From Marinilabilia salmonicolor JCM 21150 (GTDB lineage: Bacteria; Bacteroidota; Bacteroidia; Bacteroidales; Marinilabiliaceae): 64,000 nucleotides of DNA. The stretch spans positions 57,951-121,950 of the forward strand of contig NZ_AJKI01000015.1 in assembly GCF_000259075.1 (NCBI RefSeq), in the 5' to 3' direction. Position numbers and translations under genes: made by a program. The notes beneath the pieces are model-generated. The model saw only the letters and a list, made by a program, of their open reading frames with translations, ran no database searches and was not told the origin of the DNA. Below, piece after piece: positions 8,243 through 17,088 of the stretch (the stretch's first letter is position 1; each line of letters starts with the position of its first letter).

Positions 8243-8689
8243 TTATTCTGAAACTACTTCAAAATCAATTTCCACTTTAACATCTCTGTGAAGTTTTACC
8301 ACAGCTTTGTAGCTGCCCACTTCTTTCACTGCATCTTCGGCAATAGAGATGTTCTTGCGTTCGATGTTGAAACCATCTTTTTCCAGGGCTTCGGCAATCT
8401 GAATATTGTTTACAGAACCGAAAATCTTACCTGTAGAGCTGGTTTTAGCACCGATGGTAACTTTCTTACCTTCGAGTTGCTTGGCCAGATCCTGAGCTTC
8501 ATTGCGGATTTTCTCTTCTTTATGCGCCTGCTGCTTTTTGTTTTCGGCAAAAACTTTCTTGGCCGATTCGGTAGCAAGGATAGCGATTCCGCGTGGAATA
8601 AGATAGTTGCGACCATATCCCGGACGCACAGTTACTATATCATTTTTGTGACCCAGATTGGTCACATCTTCTTTCAAAATTACTTCCAT
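8243..8689 (-). CDS. rplI: 50S ribosomal protein L9
   Basis: A 148-residue L9 with the standard N-terminal rRNA-binding domain (MEVILKEDVTNLGHKND, then the signature RPGYGRNYLIPRGIA), long connecting helix (about 45-80, with AHKEEKIRNEAQDLAKQL) and C-terminal domain. Last gene of the rpsF-rpsR-rplI operon, 17 bp after rpsR. Convergent with nrfHA. Confidence 0.98.
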   Translation of the reverse strand: MEVILKEDVTNLGHKNDIVTVRPGYGRNYLIPRGIAILATESAKKVFAENKKQQAHKEEKIRNEAQDLAKQLEGKKVTIGAKTSSTGKIFGSVNNIQIAEALEKDGFNIERKNISIAEDAVKEVGSYKAVVKLHRDVKVEIDFEVVSE

Positions 8690-8706
8690 CTTGTTTTCCT
8701 CCTTGT

Positions 8707-8976
8707 TTATTTCATCAAATCGGTTACATAAGGCAACAGGGCCAAATGACGGGCTCTCTTAACTGCCTGAGATACTTTTCTCTGAAATTTCAATGAAGTA
8801 CCGGTGAGACGACGAGGTAAAATTTTCCCCTGCTCATTCAGAAACTTCTTCAAAAACTCAGGATCTTTGTAATCAACATACTTGATCCCGTTCTTTTTGA
8901 AACGACAGTACTTTTTCTTTTTGATTTCAACTGACGGAGGAGTCAGATATCTGATTTCGCTTTGATTCTGTGCCAT
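8707..8976 (-). CDS. rpsR: 30S ribosomal protein S18
   Basis: An 89-residue S18 with the conserved C-terminal stretch ([19 protein letters not shown], then [19 protein letters not shown]). It binds S6 in the 30S platform, consistent with the upstream rpsF three bases away. The N-terminus ([20 protein letters not shown]) is slightly extended, as in other Bacteroidota. There is no Cys cluster, so it is the zinc-independent form. Confidence 0.98.
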   Translation of the reverse strand: MAQNQSEIRYLTPPSVEIKKKKYCRFKKNGIKYVDYKDPEFLKKFLNEQGKILPRRLTGTSLKFQRKVSQAVKRARHLALLPYVTDLMK

Positions 8977-8979
8977 AGT

Positions 8980-9330
8980 TTAGTTCTCCTTTCCTTCTTT
9001 TTTGGTTGCACTTCTTCTTTTCTCGCTGTACTGAATGGCGTACTTGTCCATTTTAAAGGTCAGGAACCGAATGACACGCTCATCACGACGGTACTGCACT
9101 TCCAGCTTGTCGATAAAAGTTGGATCGGCTTTGAACTCAAACAACTGGTAAAAACCGGTTGACTTCTTCTGGATGGGGTAAGCCAGCTTTCTAAGGCCCC
9201 AGTTCTCCTGGTGTACGATTTCTCCCCCATGCTCAAGAATCATGTTCTTGAACTTTTCCACCGTCTCCTTCATCTGACCATCAGACAAAACGGGAGTTAA
9301 AATGAAAACGGTTTCATAATGGTTTTGCAT
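8980..9330 (-). CDS. rpsF: 30S ribosomal protein S6
   Basis: A 116-residue S6 ([51 protein letters not shown]). The basic tail ([13 protein letters not shown]) is normal. First gene of the rpsF-rpsR-rplI operon, with a good promoter about 45 bp upstream at 9376-9409. Confidence 0.98.
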   Translation of the reverse strand: MQNHYETVFILTPVLSDGQMKETVEKFKNMILEHGGEIVHQENWGLRKLAYPIQKKSTGFYQLFEFKADPTFIDKLEVQYRRDERVIRFLTFKMDKYAIQYSEKRRSATKKEGKEN

Positions 9331-9375
9331 AAACTCTTAAAATTAAATTAAACATCACTTTATGCGAATGCGGCG

Positions 9376-9409
9376 CAAAAGTAGTATTTTTTTCTCAATT
9401 ATCCACAAA
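9376..9409 (-). promoter_or_regulatory. Promoter of rpsF-rpsR-rplI
   Basis: On the minus strand: -33 TTTG (9409-9406), 22-bp spacer, -7 TACTTTTG (9383-9376), an exact match to the Bacteroidota TAnnTTTG consensus. Confidence 0.75.
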
Positions 9410-9410
9410 C

Positions 9411-9490
9411 CAATTGTCAATTATCAATTACCAATTATCAATTACCAATTATCAAATTGTTCACTGATCATTGTTCATTGATCATTGTTC
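9411..9490. repeat. 7/14-bp AT-rich tandem repeats
   Basis: Six heptamers CAATTAT/CAATTAC (CAATTGT first) from 9411 to 9452, then two 14-mers TGATCATTGTTCAT running to the stop codon of the next gene. It is the same sequence family as the array at 3855-3953 and sits between the rpsF promoter and the 3' end of the dihydroorotate-dehydrogenase-like gene. Confidence 0.8.
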
Positions 9491-10474
9491 ATGTTGTCCG
9501 AAGTATTTCATAAACTGAGCACGTTCAAACACCTCCCCATGATTGGGAACAAGCTTACGTCCGAAACGGTGAACTTCCTCAATATTGGTGAGCTGTTTTC
9601 TCTCCATCCACTTTTCAACACCAGACAGCAAATCGCGAATATATCCGGGTCCGTTTTTATAAATTGTAGAAACAACCTGAACAGAATCTGCCCCGGCCAG
9701 CAGCATTTTAAAGAGCGTATCAGGGGTATGAACGCCTCCGGATGCACTCAAATCACAAGTCACCTGCTCTTTCAACATTGCTATCCAGCGCAATGAATCG
9801 GTATAGTCATTAGGTGATGAATAAATCGGGCCTGAAGCAATTCGGTCATTTTCAAGGTCGATATCAGGACTGTAAAACCGATTGAACATAACAATACCAT
9901 CCACACCCAACAGATCGAATTGGGAAACAATATTGCCCAAATCGGTAAAGTAGGGGCTCAATTTTACCGATACGGGAATCTGAACATGTTCCTTAACCCT
10001 TTTGACAATTTCGGAATACCCTCTTAAAATCTCTTCGGCAGTAACATTTATTTTGGATGGGATACGATAAAGGTTTAGTTCCAGAGCATCAGCACCGGCA
10101 TCTTCCAGTAATTTGGCATACGAAAACCACTCTCCCACCGAATAACAATTGATACTGGTAATAACCGGAACATCGGTCTTTGCCTTGATTTCATCAATCA
10201 GTTCACGTTGCTTTTTGAATGTATTTTCCTTCAGTTGATAATCGAAATAATCCAGAAACTCCAGGTTGCTCTCCTGACTACCCAGCTTTTCTTTCATGTT
10301 TTTTTCGTGCTCAAGAATGATTTCCTCCTCAAACAAAGATTTGAGAACGACACCACCGGCACCATAATCCACCATCTTAACAATTGAATCAATGGAAGCT
10401 GTTAAACCACTACTTCCAACCAGCAATGGATTTTTAAGTTCTAATCCGAGATATTTAGTTTTTAAATCAGCCAT
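9482..10474 (-). CDS. Dihydroorotate dehydrogenase-like FMN protein
   Basis: A 330-residue FMN-binding TIM barrel of the class 1 dihydroorotate dehydrogenase superfamily. The N-terminal signature is LGLELKNPLLVGSSGLTAS; other sites are SINCYSVGEW, SVKLSPYFTDL, and the phosphate-binding end SASGGVHTPDTLFKMLLAG. It is annotated elsewhere as 'dihydroorotate dehydrogenase-like' and its true substrate is unproven; sequence alone does not show that it makes pyrimidines. It lies 36 bp downstream of the nfnS-nfnL pair on the same strand, which suggests a redox partner role. The tail touches an AT-rich tandem repeat. Confidence 0.85.
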   Translation of the reverse strand: MADLKTKYLGLELKNPLLVGSSGLTASIDSIVKMVDYGAGGVVLKSLFEEEIILEHEKNMKEKLGSQESNLEFLDYFDYQLKENTFKKQRELIDEIKAKTDVPVITSINCYSVGEWFSYAKLLEDAGADALELNLYRIPSKINVTAEEILRGYSEIVKRVKEHVQIPVSVKLSPYFTDLGNIVSQFDLLGVDGIVMFNRFYSPDIDLENDRIASGPIYSSPNDYTDSLRWIAMLKEQVTCDLSASGGVHTPDTLFKMLLAGADSVQVVSTIYKNGPGYIRDLLSGVEKWMERKQLTNIEEVHRFGRKLVPNHGEVFERAQFMKYFGQHEQ

Positions 10475-10510
10475 ATTTTACGATATTTAGGAAAGGTGTG
10501 AGTTCAACAA

Positions 10511-12013
10511 TTATTTGTTATCTGCGGCGACCTCTGATTTGGCAACCCCTGATAATTTCTCATCCATAGCTTTGGCAGCTTTACGACCATCGCCCATTGC
10601 AAGAATTACAGTTGCTCCGCCTCTCACTATATCACCACCCGCAAACATCAAAGGCACAGACGTCTGCAATGAATCTTCTTCAACCACCAACGTACTCCAG
10701 TCTGTTGTTTTCAAGTCCGGGACTGATTGAGGAATAAGCGGATTGGGAGATACACCAACACTCACTACCACGGTATCCACATCAAGCAAATACTCTGATC
10801 CTTCCACAGGCACAGGCCGGCGACGACCACTTGCATCCGGTTCTCCAAGCTCCATTCGCTGCACTCTGGCCTGACGAACATATCCTTTGGCATCACCAAT
10901 ATATTCAATGGGATTTTGAAGATTCATAAACTCAACCCCCTCCTCTTTTGCATGTTTGATTTCTTCCACACGTGCAGGCATCTCCTCTTCGGAACGACGA
11001 TAAATAATCATCGCTTTTTCGGCTCCAAGACGCAATGCTGTACGTACAGAGTCCATAGCAGTGTTTCCTCCACCAATCACAGCAACACGTCTTCCTTTAA
11101 GAATGGGAGTATCCGTCTCTTCCTTATTGGCTTCCATAAGGTTTACCCGTGTCAGATATTCATTGGAACTAAGGATTCCCACCAGGTTTTCACCGGGAAT
11201 TCCCATGAAACGTGGTAATCCGGCACCACTTCCCACAAAAAAAGCTTCAAAACCTTCCTCTTTGAGGTCATCAAAAGTGGCTGTTTTACCAACAATAAAG
11301 TTGGTTTCAAATTTCACCCCCATCTTCTTGAGATTTTCAATCTCCACATCAACCACATCATTAGGAAGACGAAATTCGGGAATACCATATTTCAAAACAC
11401 CTCCAATTTGATGAAGCGCCTCAAATACTGTAACGTCGTAACCCATTTTGGCCATATCACCTGCAAATGAAAGTCCGGCAGGTCCTGAGCCAATACAGGC
11501 AATCTTTTTATTCTTGGATTCGGCAACATCAGGCACAGAGACATTACCTGACTCACGCTCATAGTCGGCAGCAAAGCGTTCCAGGTAGCCAATAGCAACT
11601 GCAGGCTTCTTCAGCTTTTGTGTATAGAAGCAACTGGCTTCGCACTGTTTTTCCTGCGGACAAACGCGACCGCAAACAGCAGGAAGTGCGCTGGTCTCCT
11701 TCAAAACTTTAGCGGATTCAAGAAATTCGCCTCTTTCAATATTCTTAATAAATTTTGGAATATTAATCTCTACCGGACATCCTGTTATACAGGTGGGATT
11801 GGCACAGTCCAGACACCGCCTTGCCTCCAGCACTGCTTCTTCAGCCGACAATCCACTATTCACTTCCACATAACTGCGGCTGCGTTCAATGGGATCAGCC
11901 TCCGGCATTTCAACCCTTGTAAAACCGGTACGTTCCTTATTTTTTATTTTATCACGAAGTTCTTTTCTCCAGGCAGCATTGCGCTCCTGTTTTAATATAT
12001 CTTGTTTATCCAT
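10511..12013 (-). CDS. NADPH-dependent glutamate synthase-like / NfnB large subunit
   Basis: A 500-residue flavoprotein of the GltD/NfnL group. The N-terminal double 4Fe-4S region has Cys67, Cys70, Cys75, Cys79 and Cys114, Cys118, Cys124, Cys128. An FAD Rossmann motif follows (IGSGPAG, Gly175-Gly180) and a second nucleotide fold for NADPH (VAVIGGGNTAMDSVRTALRL). Paired with the upstream small flavoprotein, it fits NADH-dependent ferredoxin:NADP oxidoreductase (Nfn), which couples NADH and reduced ferredoxin oxidation to NADPH formation by flavin-based bifurcation. No glutamate synthase large subunit is nearby, which supports Nfn over GltD. Gap to nfnS: 11 bp. Confidence 0.88.
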   Translation of the reverse strand: MDKQDILKQERNAAWRKELRDKIKNKERTGFTRVEMPEADPIERSRSYVEVNSGLSAEEAVLEARRCLDCANPTCITGCPVEINIPKFIKNIERGEFLESAKVLKETSALPAVCGRVCPQEKQCEASCFYTQKLKKPAVAIGYLERFAADYERESGNVSVPDVAESKNKKIACIGSGPAGLSFAGDMAKMGYDVTVFEALHQIGGVLKYGIPEFRLPNDVVDVEIENLKKMGVKFETNFIVGKTATFDDLKEEGFEAFFVGSGAGLPRFMGIPGENLVGILSSNEYLTRVNLMEANKEETDTPILKGRRVAVIGGGNTAMDSVRTALRLGAEKAMIIYRRSEEEMPARVEEIKHAKEEGVEFMNLQNPIEYIGDAKGYVRQARVQRMELGEPDASGRRRPVPVEGSEYLLDVDTVVVSVGVSPNPLIPQSVPDLKTTDWSTLVVEEDSLQTSVPLMFAGGDIVRGGATVILAMGDGRKAAKAMDEKLSGVAKSEVAADNK

Positions 12014-12024
12014 GATTTACAGTT

Positions 12025-12852
12025 TTACTTTTGCTGGTTCAGGTAACGATCATTGGCATCCTTCTCGAAATCTTTGTAGCCGCCAAGGCGCATCAACATT
12101 TCATCAAAGTCCACCTTGTGAGCATCAAATTCCGGCCCGTCCACGCATACAAATTTCGTTTTTCCATCTACTGTAACACGGCAGGCACCACACATTCCGG
12201 TTCCATCAACCATTATTGTATTCAAACTGGCAATAGAGGGAATTTCATGTTTGCGCGTTACTTCCGAAGCAAATTTCATCATGATGGCAGGTCCGATAAT
12301 TACGGCTTCATCAATCTTCTCGCGGTTAATTACCTTTTCCATTCCTTCGGTAATCAACCCTTTCGCTCCATAGGAACCGTCATCTGTCATCACAATCACC
12401 TCGTCCGAATATTCACGAATCTGTTCTTCCAGAATGATAAGATCTTTACTTCTTGCAGCAATTATGGATATTACCCTGTTACCGGCTTTTTTGTTTGCTT
12501 CAACAATAGGCAACAAGGGAGCCACTCCAACACCACCACCACATGCGAGAATTGTTCCCACTTTCTTCACTTCGGTAGCTTGTCCCAATGGCCCCACCAA
12601 ATCAGAAATTGTATCGCCTGCTTCTAATTCTGCAAGCTTGCGGGAGGTTACCCCCACCCTCTGGATCACAAGTGTTATGGTTCCTTTGGCAACATCGGAA
12701 CCGGAAATAGTGAGCGGAATACGTTCGCCTTTCTCATCCACACGTACAATCACGAAATGTCCTGCACGCCGTGCTTTTGCAATTCGGGGTGCTTCAATTT
12801 CCAAACGAACTACATTCTCAGAAAAAAATTCTTTACTTACAACTTTATTCAT
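12025..12852 (-). CDS. NfnA/PyrK-like FAD/NAD-binding [2Fe-2S] subunit
   Basis: A 275-residue protein of the ferredoxin-reductase superfamily. It has an FAD domain (RIPLTISGSD), NAD domain (ILACGGGVGVAPLLPIVE) and a C-terminal [2Fe-2S] segment. That segment has Cys221, Cys224 and Cys236 only; Asp216 sits where the first Cys of PyrK would be. In structurally studied Nfn enzymes this cluster has one Asp and three Cys ligands, so the pattern supports NfnS rather than PyrK. First gene of the nfnS-nfnL-DHOD-like operon, with a promoter at 12925-12955. Confidence 0.88.
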   Translation of the reverse strand: MNKVVSKEFFSENVVRLEIEAPRIAKARRAGHFVIVRVDEKGERIPLTISGSDVAKGTITLVIQRVGVTSRKLAELEAGDTISDLVGPLGQATEVKKVGTILACGGGVGVAPLLPIVEANKKAGNRVISIIAARSKDLIILEEQIREYSDEVIVMTDDGSYGAKGLITEGMEKVINREKIDEAVIIGPAIMMKFASEVTRKHEIPSIASLNTIMVDGTGMCGACRVTVDGKTKFVCVDGPEFDAHKVDFDEMLMRLGGYKDFEKDANDRYLNQQK

Positions 12853-12924
12853 TTTGCAATTGGTAAGTTATAAATTAGGTTTTAACTTTATCTTTTACAT
12901 TACAATCGTGCAAAAAATTGAGTG

Positions 12925-12955
12925 CAAAAGTAATAATATCCTTTTTCAAGGCCAA
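12925..12955 (-). promoter_or_regulatory. Promoter of the nfn operon
   Basis: Minus strand: -33 TTG (12955-12953), 20-bp spacer, -7 TACTTTTG (12932-12925). Exact TAnnTTTG match about 75 bp before the nfnS start. Confidence 0.65.
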
Positions 12956-13046
12956 GATTGAAGACCTTTAGCCTCCTAATTTACAATGTATAAAAATAAG
13001 TATCACATTTTTCTGTTTTTTTTATTTCAATCCCCATCTTATCCCC

Positions 13047-13054
13047 TATTTTTG
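13047..13054 (+). promoter_or_regulatory. -7 element of the SUI1-like gene; decides its start
   Basis: TATTTTTG matches TAnnTTTG. Transcription would begin near 13060, so the upstream in-frame GTG (13054) and ATG (13057) cannot be used and the ATG at 13078 is the likely start. Confidence 0.6.
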
Positions 13055-13077
13055 TGATGCGAAAAGAGAAAAGAATT

Positions 13078-13434
13078 ATGTGCGCAAAAAAGAAGAAAAA
13101 CAACAACGGAGGAATGGTTTTCAGTACCAATCCCGATTTTGATCCAAATGATTACATCGAGGATGAAGAGATTCAATCGTTAGAGCCGGGAAAGCAAAAT
13201 TTACGTGTAATGCTTGATCGAAAGCAACGCAAAGGAAAGGTTGTTACATTGATTACCGGTTTTGAAGGACCTGATGATGAACTTCAGGATTTGGGCAAAA
13301 AGATAAAAAGTGCCTGTGGAACCGGAGGATCTGTAAAAACCGGAGAAATAATCATCCAGGGAGACTTTGCCGATCGTATTGTTGACTTCCTGAAGAACAA
13401 CGGTTTTGCCAAAACGAAAAGATCCGGTGGATGA
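13078..13434 (+). CDS. SUI1/eIF1-like translation factor (YciH family)
   Basis: A 118-residue protein with a lysine-rich start (MCAKKKKNNN), acidic linker (DYIEDEEIQSLEP) and SUI1 domain at about residues 45-115 (QNLRVMLDRKQRKGKVVTLI, IKSACGTGGSVKTGEIIIQG, IVDFLKNNGF). YciH proteins bind the 30S subunit near the P site and affect start-codon fidelity; the physiological role is debated. The start was chosen from the promoter position. No operon partner. Confidence 0.9.
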   Translation: MCAKKKKNNNGGMVFSTNPDFDPNDYIEDEEIQSLEPGKQNLRVMLDRKQRKGKVVTLITGFEGPDDELQDLGKKIKSACGTGGSVKTGEIIIQGDFADRIVDFLKNNGFAKTKRSGG

Positions 13435-13477
13435 AAAATGCCAACATTTAGGGATAGGACAATTTAATCGGGGATGT

Positions 13478-13485
13478 TATTTTTG
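13478..13485 (+). promoter_or_regulatory. Candidate -7 element of the His-rich protein gene
   Basis: TATTTTTG, exact TAnnTTTG match, only 6 bp upstream of the ATG at 13492, implying a very short or absent 5' leader. No matching -33 box at normal spacing. Confidence 0.4.
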
Positions 13486-13491
13486 CACCCG

Positions 13492-13899
13492 ATGAATATT
13501 AAATTCACATACTGGAGGTCAGGATACCGTAAGAGCCCCATTAGCGTGTCATTAATACTGGCTCAGCTTTTCATCATTATCTCTTATGGTTTGTTCCTGC
13601 ACACGCATATTCTGGATGACGGAACACGTGTGGTTCATGCCCATTTCTTTAATAAAGGAGAAATGGCTGACAATACTTCCTCTCAACAAAATGATGCTTC
13701 CGAAAATTCCGGTACTCATCACCAACATACCTCTTTTAGTTATTGGTTTTTCTCCAATTTCGACCACTTTATAAAAGAGGGATCCAAAGGATTTGCTTTT
13801 TTCCGAACCGGTCAATTTTTGAACTGGTCTTCTCAATGTTTCACATTTGCTTCTGTCAAAAAAGAATTTACTGCACTGCGTGCCCCACCTGTGGTGTAA
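13492..13899 (+). CDS. Small His-rich exported or membrane protein upstream of TonB receptor (unknown function)
   Basis: A 135-residue protein I do not recognise. An N-terminal basic/hydrophobic segment (residues about 14-34, SVSLILAQLFIIISYGLFL) could be a signal or anchor. Then come His-containing stretches: HTHILDDGTRVVHAH, GTHHQHTSFSYWFF and FDHFI. It ends with ALRAPPVV. It lies 192 bp upstream of a TonB-dependent receptor on the same strand; small His-rich proteins in that position often go with metal uptake, so metal binding is a reasonable guess. The start at 13492 is preferred over the in-frame ATG at 13474, which lies upstream of the -7 element. Confidence 0.6.
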   Translation: MNIKFTYWRSGYRKSPISVSLILAQLFIIISYGLFLHTHILDDGTRVVHAHFFNKGEMADNTSSQQNDASENSGTHHQHTSFSYWFFSNFDHFIKEGSKGFAFFRTGQFLNWSSQCFTFASVKKEFTALRAPPVV

Positions 13900-14091
13900 C
13901 TTCTTACAATATCACTTCCTGCAATATTTCTCTCTGTCAGTTAATTCTAATTGACCGAAAATCGAAATACTGCACCCCATCACACTGAATAATCGGATTG
14001 TTTTCTCCGGACAAAATATTGTCAGGAAAAAATATAATCAAGAAGATTGTTCCATCAGACATTAGCAACTTCACAAAACAAATATACTTTA

Positions 14092-16473
14092 ATGAGAACC
14101 CGATATATATTACCAATTATCTCTCTATTTCTTATTATTTCAGGAATCACAACAGCTACGGCATCTGGAGAGCAGCCTATAAAGCCACCTTCCGCCACGC
14201 TGGAGGGCCAAATCACAAACAATGGAGAGCCAATTCCCTACGCAACCGTGCAAATCAAATCCACCATGATCGGAACAGCCACAACCGATGAAGGAAATTT
14301 TGCAATGAGCGCACCTGAAGGCAGCCACACCATAGTGGTCAGAGCGTTGGGCTACAAACCAGTGGAAAAGGAAGTCCAAATATCAGAAGGACAAACGCAT
14401 TCACTTCATATGGAAATTGAGGAAGATGTGCTTGGACTTGAACAGATAGTGGTAACCGCAGACCGAAACAGCGAAAAGAGAAAAGAATCTTCAGTGATCG
14501 TCAACACGCTAAACAATGCCATGCTGGAAGCTGTGCAGACTGCCAACCTGAGTGAAGGTCTGGCTTACAGTCCGGGATTACGTATCGAAAACAACTGCGG
14601 AAATTGTGGTGCCAACTCACTAAGAATGAATGGACTTGATGGCCCCTACTCGCAGATATTAATCAACGGACGGCCCATTTTTAGTGGACTGGCTGCTGTT
14701 TACGGACTGGAACTGATGCCTTCTAATATGATTGAGCGCATTGAGGTGGTTCGTGGAGGCGGATCTGCCCTCTATGGCAGCAATGCCATAGCAGGAACAG
14801 TAAATGTAATCACCCGCGAACCTGTTACCAATCAATATTCCATTAGTGCACAGACTTCCCAAATTGGTAGCATGGTAGAGGATGCAGATCAAGGGAGTGA
14901 TCAGCAAATTAATTTCAACGCCACACTTTCAGGAAAAGAGAATAAAAACGGCCTGGCTTTATATGGTTCTTTAAGAAAAAGAACATCCTTTGATGCCAAT
15001 GACGATGGTTTTTCAGAACTCTCAGAGTTGGACAACACCACCATTGGTGCACAGTGGTCATTGAGAACAGGATACAAGAGTAAACTGGTAACCGATTTTT
15101 TCCATATCGATGAAAACCGTCGGGGAGGTGACAGTTTTGATCTTCCCTATCATGAAGCTTTGATTGCAGAAGCTACAGAACACAAAATCAATACAGCGAG
15201 TGCATCATGGCATCTCTTTACCGGAGCCAATCAGGAATTAAATGTTTACATGGCCGGACAGGACATCAAACGAGATTCTTATTATGGTGCCGGAAAAGCT
15301 CTGGATGCTTATGGAAACACACATGATCTCAGCTACTCCGGAGGTGTACAATATAAAATCCTGAACCCGGGGCTTAATATAATCACGGGTGTTGAGGTAA
15401 ATGGAGGAAATCTGTTGGACAAAAAACTGGGATACCGTGAATTTATTTGGGACGAAGAAACCATGAACGTTGTAGCCGAAAATGTTCCTTCCCGCACCAT
15501 TGCAGATCAGGAATCGATGGTCGGAGGTGTTTTTGCCCAGCTTGAGAAAAAAATCAATGAGCTTTCCATATCAGGAGGATTGCGATTGGATCACTACACC
15601 ATCGAAGACTTCGTTACAGGGAGCGAAAACTCCAACAATGTACTGAGTCCCCGCATTACCATGCTTTACGGCTTGACCAGCCCTTTCCAGGTTCGCGCCA
15701 GCTACGCCAAGGGCTATCGTGCTCCTCAGATTTTTGATGAAGACCTGCACATAGAGACTTCCGACAGTCGTCAGGTTATTCATGAAAACGATCCAGACCT
15801 GAAACAGGAAACCAGTCACAGTTTTACCGGATCTCTGAGTTATACCATCGAAAGAGCCAATTCCAATCTGGAACTACTTGCTGAATTTTTTCATACCAAA
15901 TTGCAGGATCCTTTCGCCAATGAAATCGGAACTCCTGACGCTTTTGGGAAAGTAATATACACACGTATTAATGAAGAAGAAGGAGCAACTGTACAAGGGG
16001 TTAATCTGGAGGCAAAATGGGCACCATCTGCCTCTTTCGACCTGAATGCAGGTTTTACAATACAGACCAGTGAATATGGAGCTCCACAGGATTTCAATGA
16101 AACACGGTTCCTCAGAACTCCTGATAATTACGGTTTTTTCACCATCAACTGGAACCCGATAGATCACTGGGAGTTCGCCACCAACGGAATTTATACCGGA
16201 AAAATGCTGGTGCCTTACTTTGGCCCGTTGGCCGATGATCCGGACACAGGATTGCTTAAAGAATCTGACCCGTTTTTTGACTGGGCAGCCAAAGTGACTT
16301 ATTGTCTGGAAACCAACGTTGGGGATTTTGATTTCTTTGTGGGTGCCAAAAATATTCTGAACAACTACCAAAGTGACTTTGATTCGGGAGCAGAGAGAGA
16401 TCCGGGATACATCTACGGACCTGTAAACCCGAGAACTATATATGCTGGATTGAAAATTTCGAATATTTTTTAA
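14092..16473 (+). CDS. TonB-dependent outer-membrane receptor with carboxypeptidase-regulatory domain
   Basis: A 793-residue receptor. Signal peptide residues 1-24, then a carboxypeptidase-regulatory-like domain (about 34-120, LEGQITNNGEPIPYATVQI), plug domain (about 125-250, with NNCGNCGANSLRMNGLDGP, LINGRPIFSGLAAVYGLE and VVRGGGSALYGSNAIAGTVN) and a 22-strand type barrel ending KISNIF. The plug with two Cys in CGNCG belongs to a common Bacteroidota siderophore/metal receptor type; the ligand is not evident. The start at 14092 (MRTRYILP) gives a clean signal peptide; the in-frame ATG at 14047 adds a non-signal extension. Probably linked to the His-rich gene upstream. Confidence 0.92.
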   Translation: MRTRYILPIISLFLIISGITTATASGEQPIKPPSATLEGQITNNGEPIPYATVQIKSTMIGTATTDEGNFAMSAPEGSHTIVVRALGYKPVEKEVQISEGQTHSLHMEIEEDVLGLEQIVVTADRNSEKRKESSVIVNTLNNAMLEAVQTANLSEGLAYSPGLRIENNCGNCGANSLRMNGLDGPYSQILINGRPIFSGLAAVYGLELMPSNMIERIEVVRGGGSALYGSNAIAGTVNVITREPVTNQYSISAQTSQIGSMVEDADQGSDQQINFNATLSGKENKNGLALYGSLRKRTSFDANDDGFSELSELDNTTIGAQWSLRTGYKSKLVTDFFHIDENRRGGDSFDLPYHEALIAEATEHKINTASASWHLFTGANQELNVYMAGQDIKRDSYYGAGKALDAYGNTHDLSYSGGVQYKILNPGLNIITGVEVNGGNLLDKKLGYREFIWDEETMNVVAENVPSRTIADQESMVGGVFAQLEKKINELSISGGLRLDHYTIEDFVTGSENSNNVLSPRITMLYGLTSPFQVRASYAKGYRAPQIFDEDLHIETSDSRQVIHENDPDLKQETSHSFTGSLSYTIERANSNLELLAEFFHTKLQDPFANEIGTPDAFGKVIYTRINEEEGATVQGVNLEAKWAPSASFDLNAGFTIQTSEYGAPQDFNETRFLRTPDNYGFFTINWNPIDHWEFATNGIYTGKMLVPYFGPLADDPDTGLLKESDPFFDWAAKVTYCLETNVGDFDFFVGAKNILNNYQSDFDSGAERDPGYIYGPVNPRTIYAGLKISNIF

Positions 16474-16477
16474 GCTA

Positions 16478-16636
16478 ATGAAACGAGCATGGATCTTTGA
16501 TTCCTCTCCCGGCTATGCCACTTTGTTTACAAAGAAACTTGCCACTACCTGCTCCGACACATAGGGGAAAGTGCATGTATAAAAGAATCACGAGTTCCAT
16601 ACAACCTTAATAAACACATTTTATACGGATGAATAG
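16478..16636 (+). repeat. Dispersed element, copy A (starts ATGAAACGAGCATGG)
   Basis: Begins 4 bp after the TonB receptor stop with ATGAAACGAGCATGG and ends with CGGATGAATAG. Its last 46 bp match copy C (44612-44657, minus) at about 36 positions without gaps. It can encode a 28-codon peptide beginning MKRAW, but conservation is at the DNA ends, so it is listed as a repeat. Confidence 0.65.
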
Positions 16637-16645
16637 ATGGAAAAA

Positions 16646-16673
16646 CCGGGGGCTGAAAGGCCCTCGTTTTTTT
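16646..16673. terminator. Terminator between convergent genes
   Basis: CGGGGGC-loop-GCCCTCG stem (one G-U pair) followed by TTTTTTT on the plus strand and preceded by AAAAA, so it can serve the TonB receptor and, weakly, the convergent gene whose stop codon overlaps the T-run. Confidence 0.75.
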
Positions 16674-17088
16674 ATACATTAATTCCAATAAGGCCCAATC
16701 GCTCTTTAAGATTGTTCATTTCCACCATACGATTAAAACGATAAGCACCGGACTCCTGTTCCGCTTGCAGATAGGATTTCCACGAGAGCAGGTACAATAC
16801 CTCTGTAACATCCCTTCTCCCTGCCTCACTTGCAAGTTCTCCGCCGTCCATCAGGAGTTGAGCCAACTCATCGGGATAGTCAGTCAATCCGGATTCCAGT
16901 TTTTTCTCCAATAAAGTTATATTTTCCGGATTCAGGTCATCTTCTTCAATATTCAGATGTGCGGAAATAAACTCAAGAAACTCTTCATAAGCCTTTTTAT
17001 ACTCCTTGCTTTTCTTTAATCCGGATAAAACCGTAAGGAAACGACCGATCTCTTCAATCATCCGGAGGATGTAATCTTTTTGGAACAT
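16672..17088 (-). CDS. DUF6483-like helical protein, unknown function
   Basis: A 138-residue, almost all-helical soluble protein starting MFQKDYILRMIEEIGRFLTV. The start pattern (MF.KDYI.R.IE....FL) and length resemble the DUF6483 family from Firmicutes and Bacteroidota; I base this on recall of the family's N-terminus. TPR-like helices around residues 75-125 (ELASEAGRRDVTEVLYLLSW) suggest protein binding. No enzyme motif. Monocistronic, upstream of nothing on its strand. Confidence 0.65.
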   Translation of the reverse strand: MFQKDYILRMIEEIGRFLTVLSGLKKSKEYKKAYEEFLEFISAHLNIEEDDLNPENITLLEKKLESGLTDYPDELAQLLMDGGELASEAGRRDVTEVLYLLSWKSYLQAEQESGAYRFNRMVEMNNLKERLGLIGINV

